Assembly: GCA_021234155.1 (NCBI GenBank) | Contig: JAJEKV010000001.1 | Location: forward strand, 18,805,382-18,869,381 | Source of the DNA: Isoetes taiwanensis | Taxonomy: Eukaryota > Streptophyta > Lycopodiopsida > Isoetales > Isoetaceae | DNA: 64,000 nucleotides | Reading direction: 5' to 3' | Program-made: the position numbers and the translations under genes | In this document: piece by piece, positions 1-11,598 of the stretch | Position numbering within the stretch: position 1 is the stretch's first letter | Layout of the letters: every line of letters starts with the position of its first letter | The notes under the pieces: model-generated | What the model was told of the DNA's origin: nothing | Seen by the model: the letters and a program-made list of their open reading frames with translations, nothing else | Database searches by the model: none

Positions 1-34
1 CACCGATCAATTCCAGCGGGCTGTCGAGCAGGAC

Positions 35-831
35 ATGCAGGCCAACCCTCCACGCTACTTCCTAGAACTTAAAAGAAGAACAGACATCAGGATAGCCAGG
101 GAAAAGCGAGCAGAGGAGCAAGCCGCACTCCTGGCGCAATCACAGAGGGCAACGCAATTGACAGAGGAGGCTGCTAAGCTTCGGGAGGATACTGTCCATC
201 AACAGCAAGTAGAACAGGAGCAAGCCCTGAAGAGAATACAGGATGAAGCAGAGCAGAGGGCAAGAGAAGCAACAGAAGCAGTAAAGGAGCGGTTGAGGAA
301 AGAAGAGGAAGAACGGCACAGGCAAGATCAGCCACCTCCAGAAGTTCGTGTTCCTCGCCGAAAACTGAAGCAGACACCCCGTAAATCGGGTGCTCAGTAT
401 AAGGACCAGCTCAAGGCTCGGGGGAGTATCGCTAAGGTTGCAGGGGACAATCGGCGAGACGAGATCATCCGAAAGGCCAGGCATCTGAGGACAGCTGGGA
501 AAACTATTCCTGGAGCTCTACCCCAGCCTAAGAGGAGGCATCGTTACAAGCCTGACACCGTGGCACTTAGGGAAATAAGGAAGTACCAGAAATCCACCGA
601 GTTTTTGCTACGAAAACTTCCTTTCCGCGTCTGGTCCGAGAGATTGCTCAGGAATTTAAAACGGATCTCCAGTTTCAGACTCATGCCATTCTAGCACTCC
701 AGGAGGCAGCCGAAGCCTATTTGGTGGCCCTCTTCGGCGATGCCAATTTATGTGCAATCCATGCCAAGCGAGTAACGATCATGACAAAGGACCTTCAGCT
801 AGCACGCCGGATCCGTGGGGAACGGCCATGA
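35..831 (+). pseudogene. Coiled-coil protein with histone H3-like C-terminal part, carried in the Gypsy element
   Basis: The reading frame is already open at the window edge, so the true start may lie further left. Residues 11-100, counted from the Met at 35, are charged Glu/Arg/Gln-rich and coiled-coil-like. Residues 107-120 contain KQTPRKSG, close to the H3 tail motif KQTARKSTGG including the Lys9 context. Residues 169-188 read [20 protein letters not shown], almost the H3 alpha-N segment. H3-like sequence continues to a stop near 831, although not in one uninterrupted frame, so the copy is broken. The tail-to-core linker is longer than in ordinary H3. No intron is seen in the H3-like part. 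It lies about 2.6 kb upstream of gag in the same orientation, inside the retroelement, which suggests capture of a host H3 sequence. A resident CENH3-like host fragment is the alternative. Confidence 0.75.
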
Positions 832-1108
832 TTATGTAAAACAACCATTTTGTATCTATGTAACTTGGTATATATATAAATACAAATTTTGTTTTGACTT
901 TTTAGTCAGCGTATGATTTTCTTCCTTTTATATATGTATATTGGAAAAAAAAAATATAATAAAATAAAATTAAATAAATAATTACACATAATTAGCTGGC
1001 GCCTTGAACGCCGTGCCCGAAAGTTTAAAAGTAATTTTTCCTTTAGGGTTTTCATTCACTTTCTTATTCCTTCCGTTTTCTTCCTCCTCCCATCTGCCGT
1101 CTGCAGTA
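832..1108 (+). other. AT-rich spacer between extra ORF 1 and ORF 2
   Basis: This holds no coding sequence. The first half is AT-rich with TATATA runs. A TGGCGCC-type motif lies at about 996. The end is a long pyrimidine tract closing in CTGCAG just before the ATG at 1109, which looks like a splice acceptor. Confidence 0.5.
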
Positions 1109-2518
1109 ATGGATTACGCTGGGCGCCTATCATGGTACATGGGAGGCGAGCAATGGGATCCCCAGGTTCCCTACCCTCTCTTGGATCCCATGTTACAGTG
1201 TACAATCGACCTTATCGACAACATGCGAGCACACCCTGACTATGCGACCTTCCTGGAGTTTTATGATGAGGAAATCCTGCCTCAAGCAGAGTTTTTCGGG
1301 GAGCCGCCTCAACCCTATCTTCACAGGGATATCCTGGAGCACATGTTTGGGGATGACCGTCACAGTTATGATATGCTTAAGGGCATTCTCAGACATGCTA
1401 AGCACGCCCCCATTATTGACTGTGGCCCCAACGGCCTGTACTTTGAGGCCCAGTTTGCCCTTGCTCTTATCATGGATAGATATATTGATGGTACCGACAC
1501 GGCCTTAGAGCAAGCCAAGTTCCCACTTCCTCCAGATCCTGAGGAGGATGAGCAGATCAGCTATGCCGACTTTGTAAGATGGAAGAAATTGGCCACAGAA
1601 AAGCCTTTACCTCGTAGTAAGGGTCAAGCTCTTGTCGGCTTAAGCTCGCTTTCTACCATCAAGGTTGGGGATCAAGACTACTTGCTACTGAGCGACATTC
1701 AATGGGCGTATCAGCATATCGCCAACAAGGGCAAGCAAAAGACGGCTCATCTTCTCTATGAGCTGGCCGAGTATTGTCAGGGTCAGCATGACTTCATTGA
1801 TTATTCTCGTCCCGTCTATGTGCCGGAGATACACCAACTGCTCAACTATCAGCCTCTTGATGTTGAGCCTATCAGCACACTCTTATCCTTACGCCAGCTA
1901 ATGATTCAGGGTACTCCGTCCTCAGTTCCTGAATCGGCTTTCCGTGCTACGGGGCCACATGTGCCCAACATCAACGATGTTGTCGTCAAGATCGAAGACG
2001 ACCCAACCATGGAGGATTTATGTGATGAGGGCCAGTATGCTCAGGAGGAGAAGGATTTTGCCATGGAGGAGGAACTGCCCCAGAACTTCGAGACTGAGTT
2101 GGCCTCTTCAACCCATTCGACAGTTCAGGGGTTGAAATGCCATATTACCCGGTTCTTCTTGTCGGCTTTCACAAGCAGACAGGTTCTCTTCTTTGCTAAA
2201 GCAATTGCACCTGAAGCAGAGGCGCCTGTATGGGCACTCAGAGCACTTTCAACCACAGCCGGCCATAAGAAGTTAGCTCCTAACCTTGAGCAGGTCATCC
2301 TGGTAAATCGTGATCTAGCCATTGCAGTGTTTGACCATGATATTGGTTCTTGGATGAACATGAGTCTGCTGGTTGCCGCGCCATTGGCTACAAATGTTCC
2401 TCCAGAGATAGCTTCATCAGCTGCCTCATCAGTTAATCCTAGTGTGCTACTCCTGCAGCATCGACCAGAGCCTGAGTTTGACACCCAAGCACAAGATGTT
2501 GAAGGGTCGACCTCTTAG
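1109..2518 (+). CDS. Extra ORF 2 of the Gypsy element, unknown protein (469 aa)
   Basis: This is an uninterrupted frame of 469 residues starting MDYAGRLSWYMGGEQW. The ATG at 1109 is preferred over the one at 1004 because the intervening 35 codons are a hydrophobic translation of a pyrimidine tract. I recognise no domain: there is no zinc knuckle, protease or transmembrane segment. The first 270 residues look globular and are rich in aromatic and acidic residues (for example HRDILEHMFGDDRHSYDML). The last 200 are more Ser/Thr/Pro and Glu rich. It sits between the H3-like block and gag, in the same orientation, in a place where Tat/Ogre-type Gypsy elements keep an additional ORF, though those lack a chromodomain. 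That it stays open in an old copy suggests it was translated. The function is unknown. Confidence 0.6.
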   Translation: MDYAGRLSWYMGGEQWDPQVPYPLLDPMLQCTIDLIDNMRAHPDYATFLEFYDEEILPQAEFFGEPPQPYLHRDILEHMFGDDRHSYDMLKGILRHAKHAPIIDCGPNGLYFEAQFALALIMDRYIDGTDTALEQAKFPLPPDPEEDEQISYADFVRWKKLATEKPLPRSKGQALVGLSSLSTIKVGDQDYLLLSDIQWAYQHIANKGKQKTAHLLYELAEYCQGQHDFIDYSRPVYVPEIHQLLNYQPLDVEPISTLLSLRQLMIQGTPSSVPESAFRATGPHVPNINDVVVKIEDDPTMEDLCDEGQYAQEEKDFAMEEELPQNFETELASSTHSTVQGLKCHITRFFLSAFTSRQVLFFAKAIAPEAEAPVWALRALSTTAGHKKLAPNLEQVILVNRDLAIAVFDHDIGSWMNMSLLVAAPLATNVPPEIASSAASSVNPSVLLLQHRPEPEFDTQAQDVEGSTS

Positions 2519-2707
2519 TTCTAGTTTTTAAGCAGACAATTATATCTAGTTTTAAGTAATTTTGATTGCCATTACCTTTAATGGGCCATCACATAATCTA
2601 TGTACTCTTTTCTTATATATATTCCGGGTTTTTCCTTATATTTTCTTGTACTATTGAAAACCCTTGAATTGTCTTTTCTCTTCAATGTTTAATTCTCTTC
2701 CTTAAAG

Positions 2708-3157
2708 TTGGAGTGTAGAAGAATTGTTCAATGTATATATATTTACTCCTGTCGTCTTGCAGAAGAGACACTCGAGGAGTACGAAGAGAGGATCACCGAC
2801 CAGATAAGAAGGGATGATCAAGGGCCTCCCGAACAAGATTACGGCCAAAGATATGGGGAGTACCCGGAACGAGAGGATGACTATGAGATGGATGAACCCG
2901 AAGAGCCGGAAGAGCCTTATGATCCAGACAAGGGTATGGAGGTAGTTAACATCCTCAGAGAACGGGCCTTTGACGACCTGAAACAGACCCTTCGCCGCAC
3001 ATGGGACTATTGGAGTATGTCCAGGCACGAAGCTTTCGAGGATGCCAACGACCACTTATGGCAAATCTTCTATGCATTAAGGAGGCTTTTCAATCTCCTT
3101 ATTATTAGCCCCACATGGGACTACCAGCCTGTCATCGTCGTGGCTGGCACGTTATAA
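2708..3157 (+). CDS. Extra ORF 3 of the Gypsy element, acidic protein fragment
   Basis: The open frame is 149 codons. The credible part begins about 2762, after a pyrimidine-rich stretch ending in TTGCAG that resembles a splice acceptor, and reads EETLEEYEERITDQIRR. Residues 35-75 are strongly acidic with repeated Glu-Pro and Asp-Tyr (DEPEEPEEPYDPDKG). The remainder is amphipathic (RAFDDLKQTLRRTWDYW). No known domain is recognised. It may be an exon of a larger spliced product together with the neighbouring blocks rather than a separate protein, because its own ATG lies in non-coding-looking sequence. Confidence 0.4.
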   Translation: MECRRIVQCIYIYSCRLAEETLEEYEERITDQIRRDDQGPPEQDYGQRYGEYPEREDDYEMDEPEEPEEPYDPDKGMEVVNILRERAFDDLKQTLRRTWDYWSMSRHEAFEDANDHLWQIFYALRRLFNLLIISPTWDYQPVIVVAGTL

Positions 3158-3479
3158 GCTTCGTCCGAGTCATGCGTGAAAGGCGTTCGCTATTCCATCA
3201 TGTACCCTTTTCGAACCCCTAGGTCCGGGACCCCTCAGTTTTGTTTTGTTATGTTTCAGTGTGACTAAGAAAGTGGCCCATGTATAAAATCCACTTCTGT
3301 ATTATATAACTTTAAGTTGATAACTACCTTCAGTGTGAAGTTCTTCAATGTAACAGTTGTTTTGACTTATAATCAAAATCTTTTCTCTTGTCTTCTCTTA
3401 TTCACTCTTACAAGATTACTACCCAAAATGATCTTGTTGTGAGACTTGATGTTGTTGAAATTCTCGCTTATATCTTGTT
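3158..3479 (+). other. Spacer between ORF 3 and gag-pol
   Basis: No reading frame of note is present. The stretch is AT-rich and ends in a pyrimidine-rich region (TCTTTTCTCTTGTCTTCTC) before gag, similar in character to the spacers ahead of ORF 2 and ORF 3. Confidence 0.4.
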
Positions 3480-6400
3480 ATGCTCAATATAGGCGGCAGT
3501 AACGCCGCCTGGCGGAACACCCTCGAATGCCGATGGGTTAACCCCCCGAAAGCAGAACTTATGTTGATGAAGAGGCAACTAGTTGAGTTGCAGACTTATG
3601 TGCTGAATGTCAACCCACCGCAGCATGCCCAGGAGGATGGACCAGAGTTACCTCCGTTACCGCCAAGTTCCCCACCACAGCAGCCTTCTGCACCTGAATC
3701 CAGTCCTGCACCCGTACCGAGGAGGCACCGTTCCAAACGTCATCGAAGTTCCTCTAGGGACAGTGCAACATCCTCCCAGTCAGCTTCTTCTGAGTCTTCT
3801 GAGTCGTCGGTATCATCCGGTGGCCATGCACATCGCCGGGACAAGGAGTACCGTAAAACGGTTGATAAATCCATAACCAGTATCTGGAAAAATAGGAAAT
3901 TGGCCCAATTTGATGGTAAATCTAGAGGTGGGCTGAATGCAGAGTCCTGGCTCGACGAGATGAAGGAATTTGGGAAATCCTATGGAATGACGGAAAAGGA
4001 CACAGGGAAGGTTGCCACCACAAACCTTACAGGAGCTGCCCGTATTTGGTGGAAGGGCTATGCCAGAGCCAAGCACCTGGACAGGAGCAGGTGCAAGTTC
4101 AAAAAATTTGCCAAGGCTTTTAAGTCGCATTATGTGCCTCGTGCGCACAAATGCCAACAAATCCAGACCTTCTATAGGTTAGAGCATAAAGGGATGTCAG
4201 TTCAGGCCTACACTGATGAATTCATGCACTTGAGGCTGTACGTACCAGGGATGAATGAAAAGAGGGCGGTGGAGGGCTACATTGAAGGGTTGGCCCCATC
4301 CATTAAACGAATGGTTAAGGCCATAGACCCAAAATCAGTTGCAGAAGCTGAGGCTAAGGCATTAAGCCTCGAGGAGGACACACCAAGGAGTCAGTATCCG
4401 CGTCCTGCTTCTTACTCGCAGCCACGACCGTCCACACCTTACAAACCCCGCTCACCAAGTCCGGGGCCCTCTCAGCAGAACTCTTATGGCCGCCAGGAAA
4501 AGAAAGTCACCTTCAGTACGCCCGATAAATCGAATAATGTCGGCGAGGAAGTTCGGAACCTTTTACAGTCTATTCCTAAAGAGGCTCGAGAACAGCTCCG
4601 CCGAGATAAGGCATGCTACAGGTGTATGCGACCCGGCCACTTCATGCAGAATTGTCCTTATGTCACGCAGACTGCCCAGCTGGCCATGGCCGACCTTGAT
4701 TGGGATGATCTTGAGTCCACACCATATGTCGAGGACGAGGCTCCCGAATACATTCACGGTGCATCTCATATTCTTGCAGCCATTGAAACTGGCAACGCTG
4801 AAAGTCAGCCTTTCATAATTTTGATGGATACGGGTAGTACACATAATTTTGCCTCTCCTAGAATGGCCCAAGTATTGCAGCTTGAAACGTTGAGATCCCG
4901 ACCAAAGCCAGTCACGTTAGCCAGTGGCAAGATCAGGCACACTCATGGCCGTCGCATTAACCTTAAGATGCAGTTGCCAGGTGCACCAGTTGCCTTGGGT
5001 GCCGAGTTAATGGACATTGGCAAATACGATCTTATTGTTGGTATGGAATTTTTGGCATCTGCAAAGGCCAATATAGACTGCGAGAAACGAGAGGTTACCT
5101 TCAACGCCGCTAACGGAGCACGCGTGACTATAAAAGGTGATCCATTCAACCCTATTATGCAGTCTATGTCCATCGCGCAGTTAGAAAAAGCGTTACGCAA
5201 GGAAAAGCTCCTTTGCGTCATTAGACTTGCCTCTATTGAGTCAGATGCTAAGCACAAGCAAGTAATTAACACCTTGCCAGAAGGGATTGCTAACCTTCTC
5301 CGAGAATTTAGCGATCTTTTTCCAGATGAGATCCAGAAGCTTCCTCCTTTCAGAGGGGTAGAATGTGAGATAGCTCTAGAACCAGGTACTAAGCCTACCA
5401 GTAAGGCCCTGTACCGAATGAGTCCTCCAGAGTTGGCAGAGCTTAAGAAGCAACTTCAGGAGTTACTAAACCTAGGTTTCATTCGGCCTAGTGTTTCGCC
5501 TTTTGGCGCCCCTATCCTTTTCGTTAAGAAAAAGGATGGCTCCTTGAGGATGTGTATTGATTATAGGCAGCTGAATAAGCATACCATCAAGAATCGCTAC
5601 GCTTTGCCTAGGGCAGATGATTTAATGGACCAGTTGCAAGGGGCCAAATATTTCTCGAAGATTGATTTACGCTCCGGATACCATCAAATAAGGATAAAGG
5701 AGGAGGACATCCATAAATCTGCTTTTCGCACTAGATATGGGCATTATGAGTTTACCGTTATGCCTTTTGGATTAACTAATGCCCCAGCCACTTTCATGCG
5801 ATTAATGAATGATGTCTTTCGACAATACTTGGATGATTTTGTTGTTATCTTCTTCGACGACATTCTCATCTATAGTAAAACTTTGGAGGAGCATGAGCAA
5901 CACCTTAAGTTGGCCCTACAAAAGCTAAGACGCCATCAGCTCTTCGCCAAACTCTCTAAATGCAAGTTTGCCACTCCCAAGGTGGATTATTTGGGGCATA
6001 TCATTTCAGCAGAGGGAATTGCTACCGATCCAGCAAAGATCGAAGCAGTACGGAATTGGCCTATTCCAGGTAATGTTTCAGAAGTTCGAAGTTTCTTGGG
6101 ACTCGCAGGATATTATCGGAAAATTGTTAAGGATTTTGCAACAATTGCCGCACCTCTTACTGATCTTACAAAGCACGAGAAGGTGAACGATTGGATGGAA
6201 CATTGGAAAGTGAAAGTCCAGGTAGGCTTTCAGAAGCTCAAGGATGCTTTAACGTCTGCACCAGTCCTCACTTTGCCCGATCCTGAAAAGGATAAACTAG
6301 TGGCAACGGATGCTAGTAAGATTGCTACCGGTGGAGTCCTAATGCGAGGGGAGAGTTATTGCATATGATTCAAAGAAGATGAACGATTAACCTAACGTAA

Positions 6401-8150
6401 AATGATACCCTACCCATGATCGAGGGAGTTGTTAGCGGTTGTCCGCCTTCTGCGTATTTGGAGACACTACCTTCTTGGTAGAAGATTTCATTTGGATACG
6501 GATCATCGAGTCTCATTATTTATCCACCCGACCAAATCTCAATCACCGCCGAGAAGATGGATGGAATTTCCGGAGGAATAACGACTTGAGATTATGTATA
6601 AGCACAGGAAGCACAATGTGGTTGCGGATGCATTGTCACGCCATCCTTTGATAACCCGAACCCATTGTAACATAATTTTCCACACTCACCCGTGAGTTTG
6701 GGAAGCAAATAGAACAGACCTTGGCCATGCATCCCGGAATTCTGTGATGTTTGGGGTAGTTTGAGTAAAAGAAGCACGCCTGACAAAGAACGAAAGCTTT
6801 CGTTCAATATAAGAAAGAGGGCAACTTGTTATATTACAAGGATAAGTTGTGTGTACCGAGACTTCGAGGTGCGTAAGCTAATTCTCCATGACACACACAA
6901 CAGCCCTATAGCGGGACATGCGTGTTTTTATGAAGACCTACTTTAAGATCCGCTCAGTTATTTTGGCCGATGAAGAAGGATATTGCTAGATACACATTAG
7001 CGATGTCGTGTGTCAACAAACCAAGGCTGAGCAATTAAGAAGTTGCAACCTTTGGATGTGCCCAGCATAAAGTGGGAAGTGATAACCATGGACTTCATTG
7101 TCGGCCTTCCGCGTACTCTCTAAAGGTGGATATGATGCATTGATGGTAGTGGTTCGACAAATTGTCGAAAATGGCTCATTTCTTCGCCATGTCGCACTAC
7201 CGACATTACGACCTTGACACCGCCACGCTATTTGCAAAGGAGATTTTCAGGTTGCACGGAATGCCAAGAGTTATTGTATCGGCGGGGATCCCAAATTTGT
7301 AAGTGCATTCGGAAAGATTTCTTCGCCACCATCCGGACCAAGCTTGCTATGAGTACAAAGATATCATCCCTCGACGGATGGTCGCACGTAACATTACCAA
7401 TCGTATTATAGAGGATATGCTGCGAAGCTATGTGTGGAGTAAGCAATCACAATGGGCTGACTATATTTATCTAATAGAGTTTGTCTATAACAGCATGAAA
7501 CAGGAGTCTTCCAGAATGTCTCCCTTTATGATAAACTATGGTTATCAATGTCTTACTCCCGACACATGGCACAACCCTGTTTCTAAGGTGGAGGTTTCTC
7601 AACAACTCCTCTTGGAAATGCAAGCTTTGGTTGAAGAAGTTCGTGGTTACTTGCTAGCTGCACGCAGTCGGCAGAAGAGTATAGGGGATAAGCACAGAAC
7701 CCTCCAGGTGGGTGAGTCAGTTTGGCTTAAGATCAAAGTAAAACAAGCCAAGCTTAAGATTGGTAACTGCAAGAAGTTGGCACCCAGATGGGCTGGGCCA
7801 TTCAAGATTACTGAACGTGTGGGAGAACAGGCATATCGCTTGGATTTGCCACCCCGCTTGAAGATCCACAAGGTCTTTCACGTGAGTCTTCTGAAACAAC
7901 ACACCCCTGATCCAGAGGAGGTTTTGGATACCCCAACCCTCCTAGAAATGACAGAGGAGCAGCTGGAGATAGTGCCTGAAGCTCTTCTTGATCGAGCTTA
8001 TAAAAACGGAAGGACTCAAATGTTGCAATACTTGGTTAAGTGGAAGCACTTACGGTTGAGGATGCTACCTGGGTGATGACGATAGACCTTGACAAGCACT
8101 ATCCGGACTTCATGCGGGAATCTCGTGGTCGCACCATCAACGATGCTATC
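3480..8150 (+). pseudogene. gag-pol polyprotein of the Gypsy chromovirus, broken
   Basis: Gag comes first, with the Gypsy capsid-like segment (about residues 150-290). A CCHC knuckle [14 protein letters not shown] follows at about residue 381, then the protease motif DTGSTHNF and a reverse transcriptase with [34 protein letters not shown] and the catalytic [10 protein letters not shown]. RNase H and integrase follow. Late integrase is seen at about 7440-7560 and a GPY/F-like region at 7680-7890. A chromodomain begins about 8010 (MLQYLVKWKHL). Gag and reverse transcriptase are in one frame, as is usual for chromoviruses. The second half is broken in several places, so the copy is inactive. Confidence 0.9.
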
Positions 8151-8604
8151 AACCCGCTCGGCGGTAAGCTTGAAGGCTTGATTCCGCCAATCATGCAAGA
8201 GAGGGTAGATGCATCGTGATCTAATAATAGTTACCGATGATGAGATCACCTTGTGTTCTCTAGGGCGTGGTGTATTGTTGATGTTGACATGACCGCGATT
8301 TGCTTGGAAAGTATACAGTTGATAGGTCGCATTCATCTCTAGGCTATAATGGGAACTTGACCATTCCTTATGCCACAAATGAATTGCAAACTATAGACAT
8401 GATAGGTTCCCTTGTAGAGAGATTTTCTTTTTATTTATAGGGGTGGTCCCTTCAACCACAATCTAATTATATTATTGATCTTATATTATAATGTTAGGTA
8501 ATGGACCAAGACCCTAAACCTGACTCCGAGGATTTGATTGACCAATGGTGGAGACGATGTGTGCGTAGTTCAACTAAAATTTCATCTTGACTATGGCTTC
8601 AACA
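8151..8604 (+). other. 3' untranslated part of the Gypsy element
   Basis: This lies after the chromodomain and before the purine tract. I see no coding potential and no repeat of note. Confidence 0.5.
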
Positions 8605-9489
8605 TGAAAGGGAAAAGGAAAAGGAAAAGGAAAAGGAAAAGGGAAAAGGGAAAAGGGAAAAGGGAAAAGGGAAGGGGAAGGGGAAAAGGGGAAAAGGGAA
8701 AAGGAAAAGGGAAAGGAAAAAGGGAAGGGAAGGGGAAGGGAAAAGGAAAACGATGAAAGGGAAAAAGGGGAAAGGAAAAGGAAAAGGAAAAGGGAAGGAA
8801 AAAGGAAAAAGATGAAAGGAAAAAGGAAAAGGAAAACGGAAAAAGAAGGAAAGGAAGGAATGGAAAGGGAATGGAAGGAATGGAAGGAAGGAAGGAAAGG
8901 AATGGAAGGAAAATGGAAGGAAGGGAATGGATGGAAGGAAGGGGGGAAGGAAGGAAGGAAGGGAAGGAAGGAATGGAAGGAGGGAATGGGGGAAAGGAAT
9001 GAAAACGGAAAGATTAAAAGAAAAGCCCATGGAAAGGAAAAGAGAAAAGAGGGGGAAGGAAAGAAGGAAGGAAAGAGAAAAAAGGAAAAGATGAAAGGCG
9101 AGGAAACGAAGAGCCATGGAAAAGAGTACGGGAAGGAAAGAAAAATGAAACGAAGAAAGGAAAGTGGAAGGGAGTATGGATGAAGATGGAAAGAAGGAAG
9201 GGATAAAAGGAATGGAAAGACATGAAGGAAGGAAGGAAGGAAAGAAGGAAGGAATGGAAAGGAAAGGAAGGAAGAGGAAATGGAATGGATCTGGTGGAAG
9301 GACATGAAGGAAGAGGAACGAAATGGAAACGGAAGGAAAAGAAAGGGAAAAGAGAGAAGGAAAATGGGAAGAGCGGAAAGCTATAAGAAAAAAAGAGAAA
9401 GAAAAAAAGGGAAAGGGGAAAGGGAAGGCAAAGGGAGGGAGAACGGGGTTAGAAAAAAAAAAGGGAGAATAAAAAAAGAAAGAAATTAA
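8605..9489 (+). repeat. 880 bp purine-only low-complexity tract (GGAAA/GGAAG-type)
   Basis: Nearly every base on the plus strand is A or G. Short units of AAAGG, GGAAA and GGAAGG vary irregularly, with only occasional T and C. Long apparent reading frames on both strands (Lys/Arg/Gly on plus, Phe/Pro/Ser on minus) are artefacts of composition. It lies in the 3' untranslated region of the Gypsy element, about 400 bp before its polypurine tract. It probably grew by slippage from a purine-rich stretch. Confidence 0.95.
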
Positions 9490-9882
9490 AGGTTCCTAAT
9501 TTATGCCCAGCAAGGCTGGGTACCATTACTAGTATATACTGATATATTGACATGCAGGCCAGCTGAGCGGGGCCTGGTGTGCGGACTGGGCCCATGTATA
9601 GAGGGTTGCTGATGACCCGACTTTTTCAGATCCGTTTTGTTTACATGTGTGATTTCTGTCGTCTATGATGTTTTAAATCGGACTTCGGTCCTTGAACTTT
9701 CTCTGATCATAAGTTTGTAAAATGCACTTTGGTGCTTGCACTTTGATATTTTCAACTTCAATGTATTACTGTCTCAAATAATGAGTTATCTCCCTTTCTT
9801 AACTATATTCTTTCCTAATTCAGTTTCTTTAAGTAACTGTCTCTGATTAACATACCCCAATGCTGAGGACAGCATTGTTTTT
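9490..9882 (+). other. 3' untranslated part of the Gypsy element before the polypurine tract
   Basis: Nothing coding is visible. It links the purine repeat to the polypurine tract and LTR. Confidence 0.5.
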
Positions 9883-9895
9883 AAGGAGGGGAGAA
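9883..9895 (+). other. Polypurine tract of the Gypsy element
   Basis: AAGGAGGGGAGAA stands immediately before the LTR start TGTGACG. This is the usual plus-strand primer position, and its form is typical of plant chromoviruses. Confidence 0.85.
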
Positions 9896-11281
9896 TGTGA
9901 CGTTCCACGTATTTATACGGTATACATAACGTATTCATACGGTATACGTATAAATATACCGACACGTCACCCATCAAAGATACGCCACCTGGGGGTATTG
10001 TAACCTAGGGGGTTGACCTAAAAGGGGTTAAATCAGCTATGCTGATTTAACCATTAAGGATAATAACCTATAATTTAGGGATCAATATCAAATGGATTAA
10101 TTAGGCTAATTAATGCTTTGGGAAGGCGCCACCTGGCCTAAATCGATTGGCCAGCATGGGGATTTCCAAATTGGGCTGTCAACCTGATCCCTATCCCAAA
10201 TTGACTCCCAAAATTCGTCCAGAAAGGAGCAGGAGCTGAGCGCCTACCCCTGACAAGCTGAGCGCCACCATACCAAGCACTCTTACCTGTGTAGCTGAAG
10301 CTGAGCACCAAGACCCAGGAAGATGGAAGCACCAAACGATAACGGGTCTAGCAGGAACTCAGGTGGGTGGCTAGGATAGCTTGTGAATTCTAGATTAACG
10401 CCCCTGTTGGGCATTGGTTGTGTTTGTTTCTCTGTTCTCTCTATGTTTTACTTGTAGGCACTAACCCTTGATTGTAAAGGTGAGTTCTCTTTTTTATTTT
10501 TATTCTGGTTTTTTGCTCTTAAAGGATGGATTGATAGCTCTTTGCATAGTATTACTCTTGAAATGGGGATTACGGGGGGTAGAGACCTCTGAGCCCATTC
10601 ATTGTAGTATGCTCCTAGATAGAGCCCTGTATTATCTTATTAGATGCGGCCTGTGTACAAGAGACCACCGGGTCGTAGATGCTATGGTCTGGCTTAGCAC
10701 CAGAGAAGGGACACAGTGGTGAAGTGGGGGTAGGGTCTTGCACGAACATAAAAGGCTCCCGAGACTCCTACAATGGGCTAGTCCCGATAGCAGGTCCACG
10801 TAGGGCTCTGCATGGGTCCGACACTCCTCGGGTGTAGAGGTGTGATCCGTGATGGAGCATCTTGCACTTTGAGTAGATTTAGGGTGAGTAAGTCGGGTAT
10901 GAATGCGCGGGGTCGCTGATGCGCACGTATTCTCTAGCTCACCCATGGAACCACTGTGATCCTAGAAGGGGCGCTTTCGACCGCCTCATCGGACCGGGGG
11001 CCATGAACCCCGGGTGGGCCGGCAGGGTGATACCTCGAGCCTGCGTCTCCAGGAAGGCTATAAGCGAAGCCATAGCGTGAATCGACCCATCCGCAAGGTG
11101 TGCATGGGGAGGGGCTGATGGAGTGGATAACCCTAGCCCGATGTTCTATGCCCCCAACGCCAGGTTATACCTCACGTCGCGATCTCTTGAGGCCGAGCCG
11201 TCAGTCTATCCTCACAGGAGTCTGAACCGGGGTAGAACCTGGGGTTTGGGGCGTTTTCCTTAGGGTTGGGGGTGTAAATAT

Positions 11282-11299
11282 GGTAATGCTACCCAAAAA
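11282..11299 (+). repeat. Left terminal inverted repeat
   Basis: GGTAATGCTACCCAAAAA, an 18 bp exact match to the reverse complement of 18844-18861. Confidence 0.9.
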
Positions 11300-11598
11300 G
11301 CACTGTCCGGACAAGTGCTGTAAGTGCTTTAGGTGCTTTACCCTCGAGTGCTTTTTCGTTCAACGACATCGTTTGATGATTACTCCAGAAATAGAACGGA
11401 TCATCCCGTGGAGGTAGGGATCGATGACATGGATGATCCCGCGCGAATTGGGAGATGAATTTTCATGTTTGGCGGGATTTCTAGATGGCGGGATTCTTGG
11501 AGGGAAATTCTTGGTTGTCATTCTTTCGAAGATTTCCTGTAACGAGATTTTCCTGGCTGTCTTCAATTCCAATCCAATTCAATCTTTGATCTGTTCTC

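Noticed and set aside
990-1020. TGGCGCC-type motif resembling a retroelement primer site, which would put a 5' LTR end near 995
   Set aside because: Sequence left of it does not match the 3' LTR at 9896-19154, so it is not the primer site of this element.
8538-9489. Long open frames on both strands (Lys/Arg/Gly-rich or Phe/Pro/Ser-rich)
   Set aside because: They are products of the purine-only tract and have no real codon structure.
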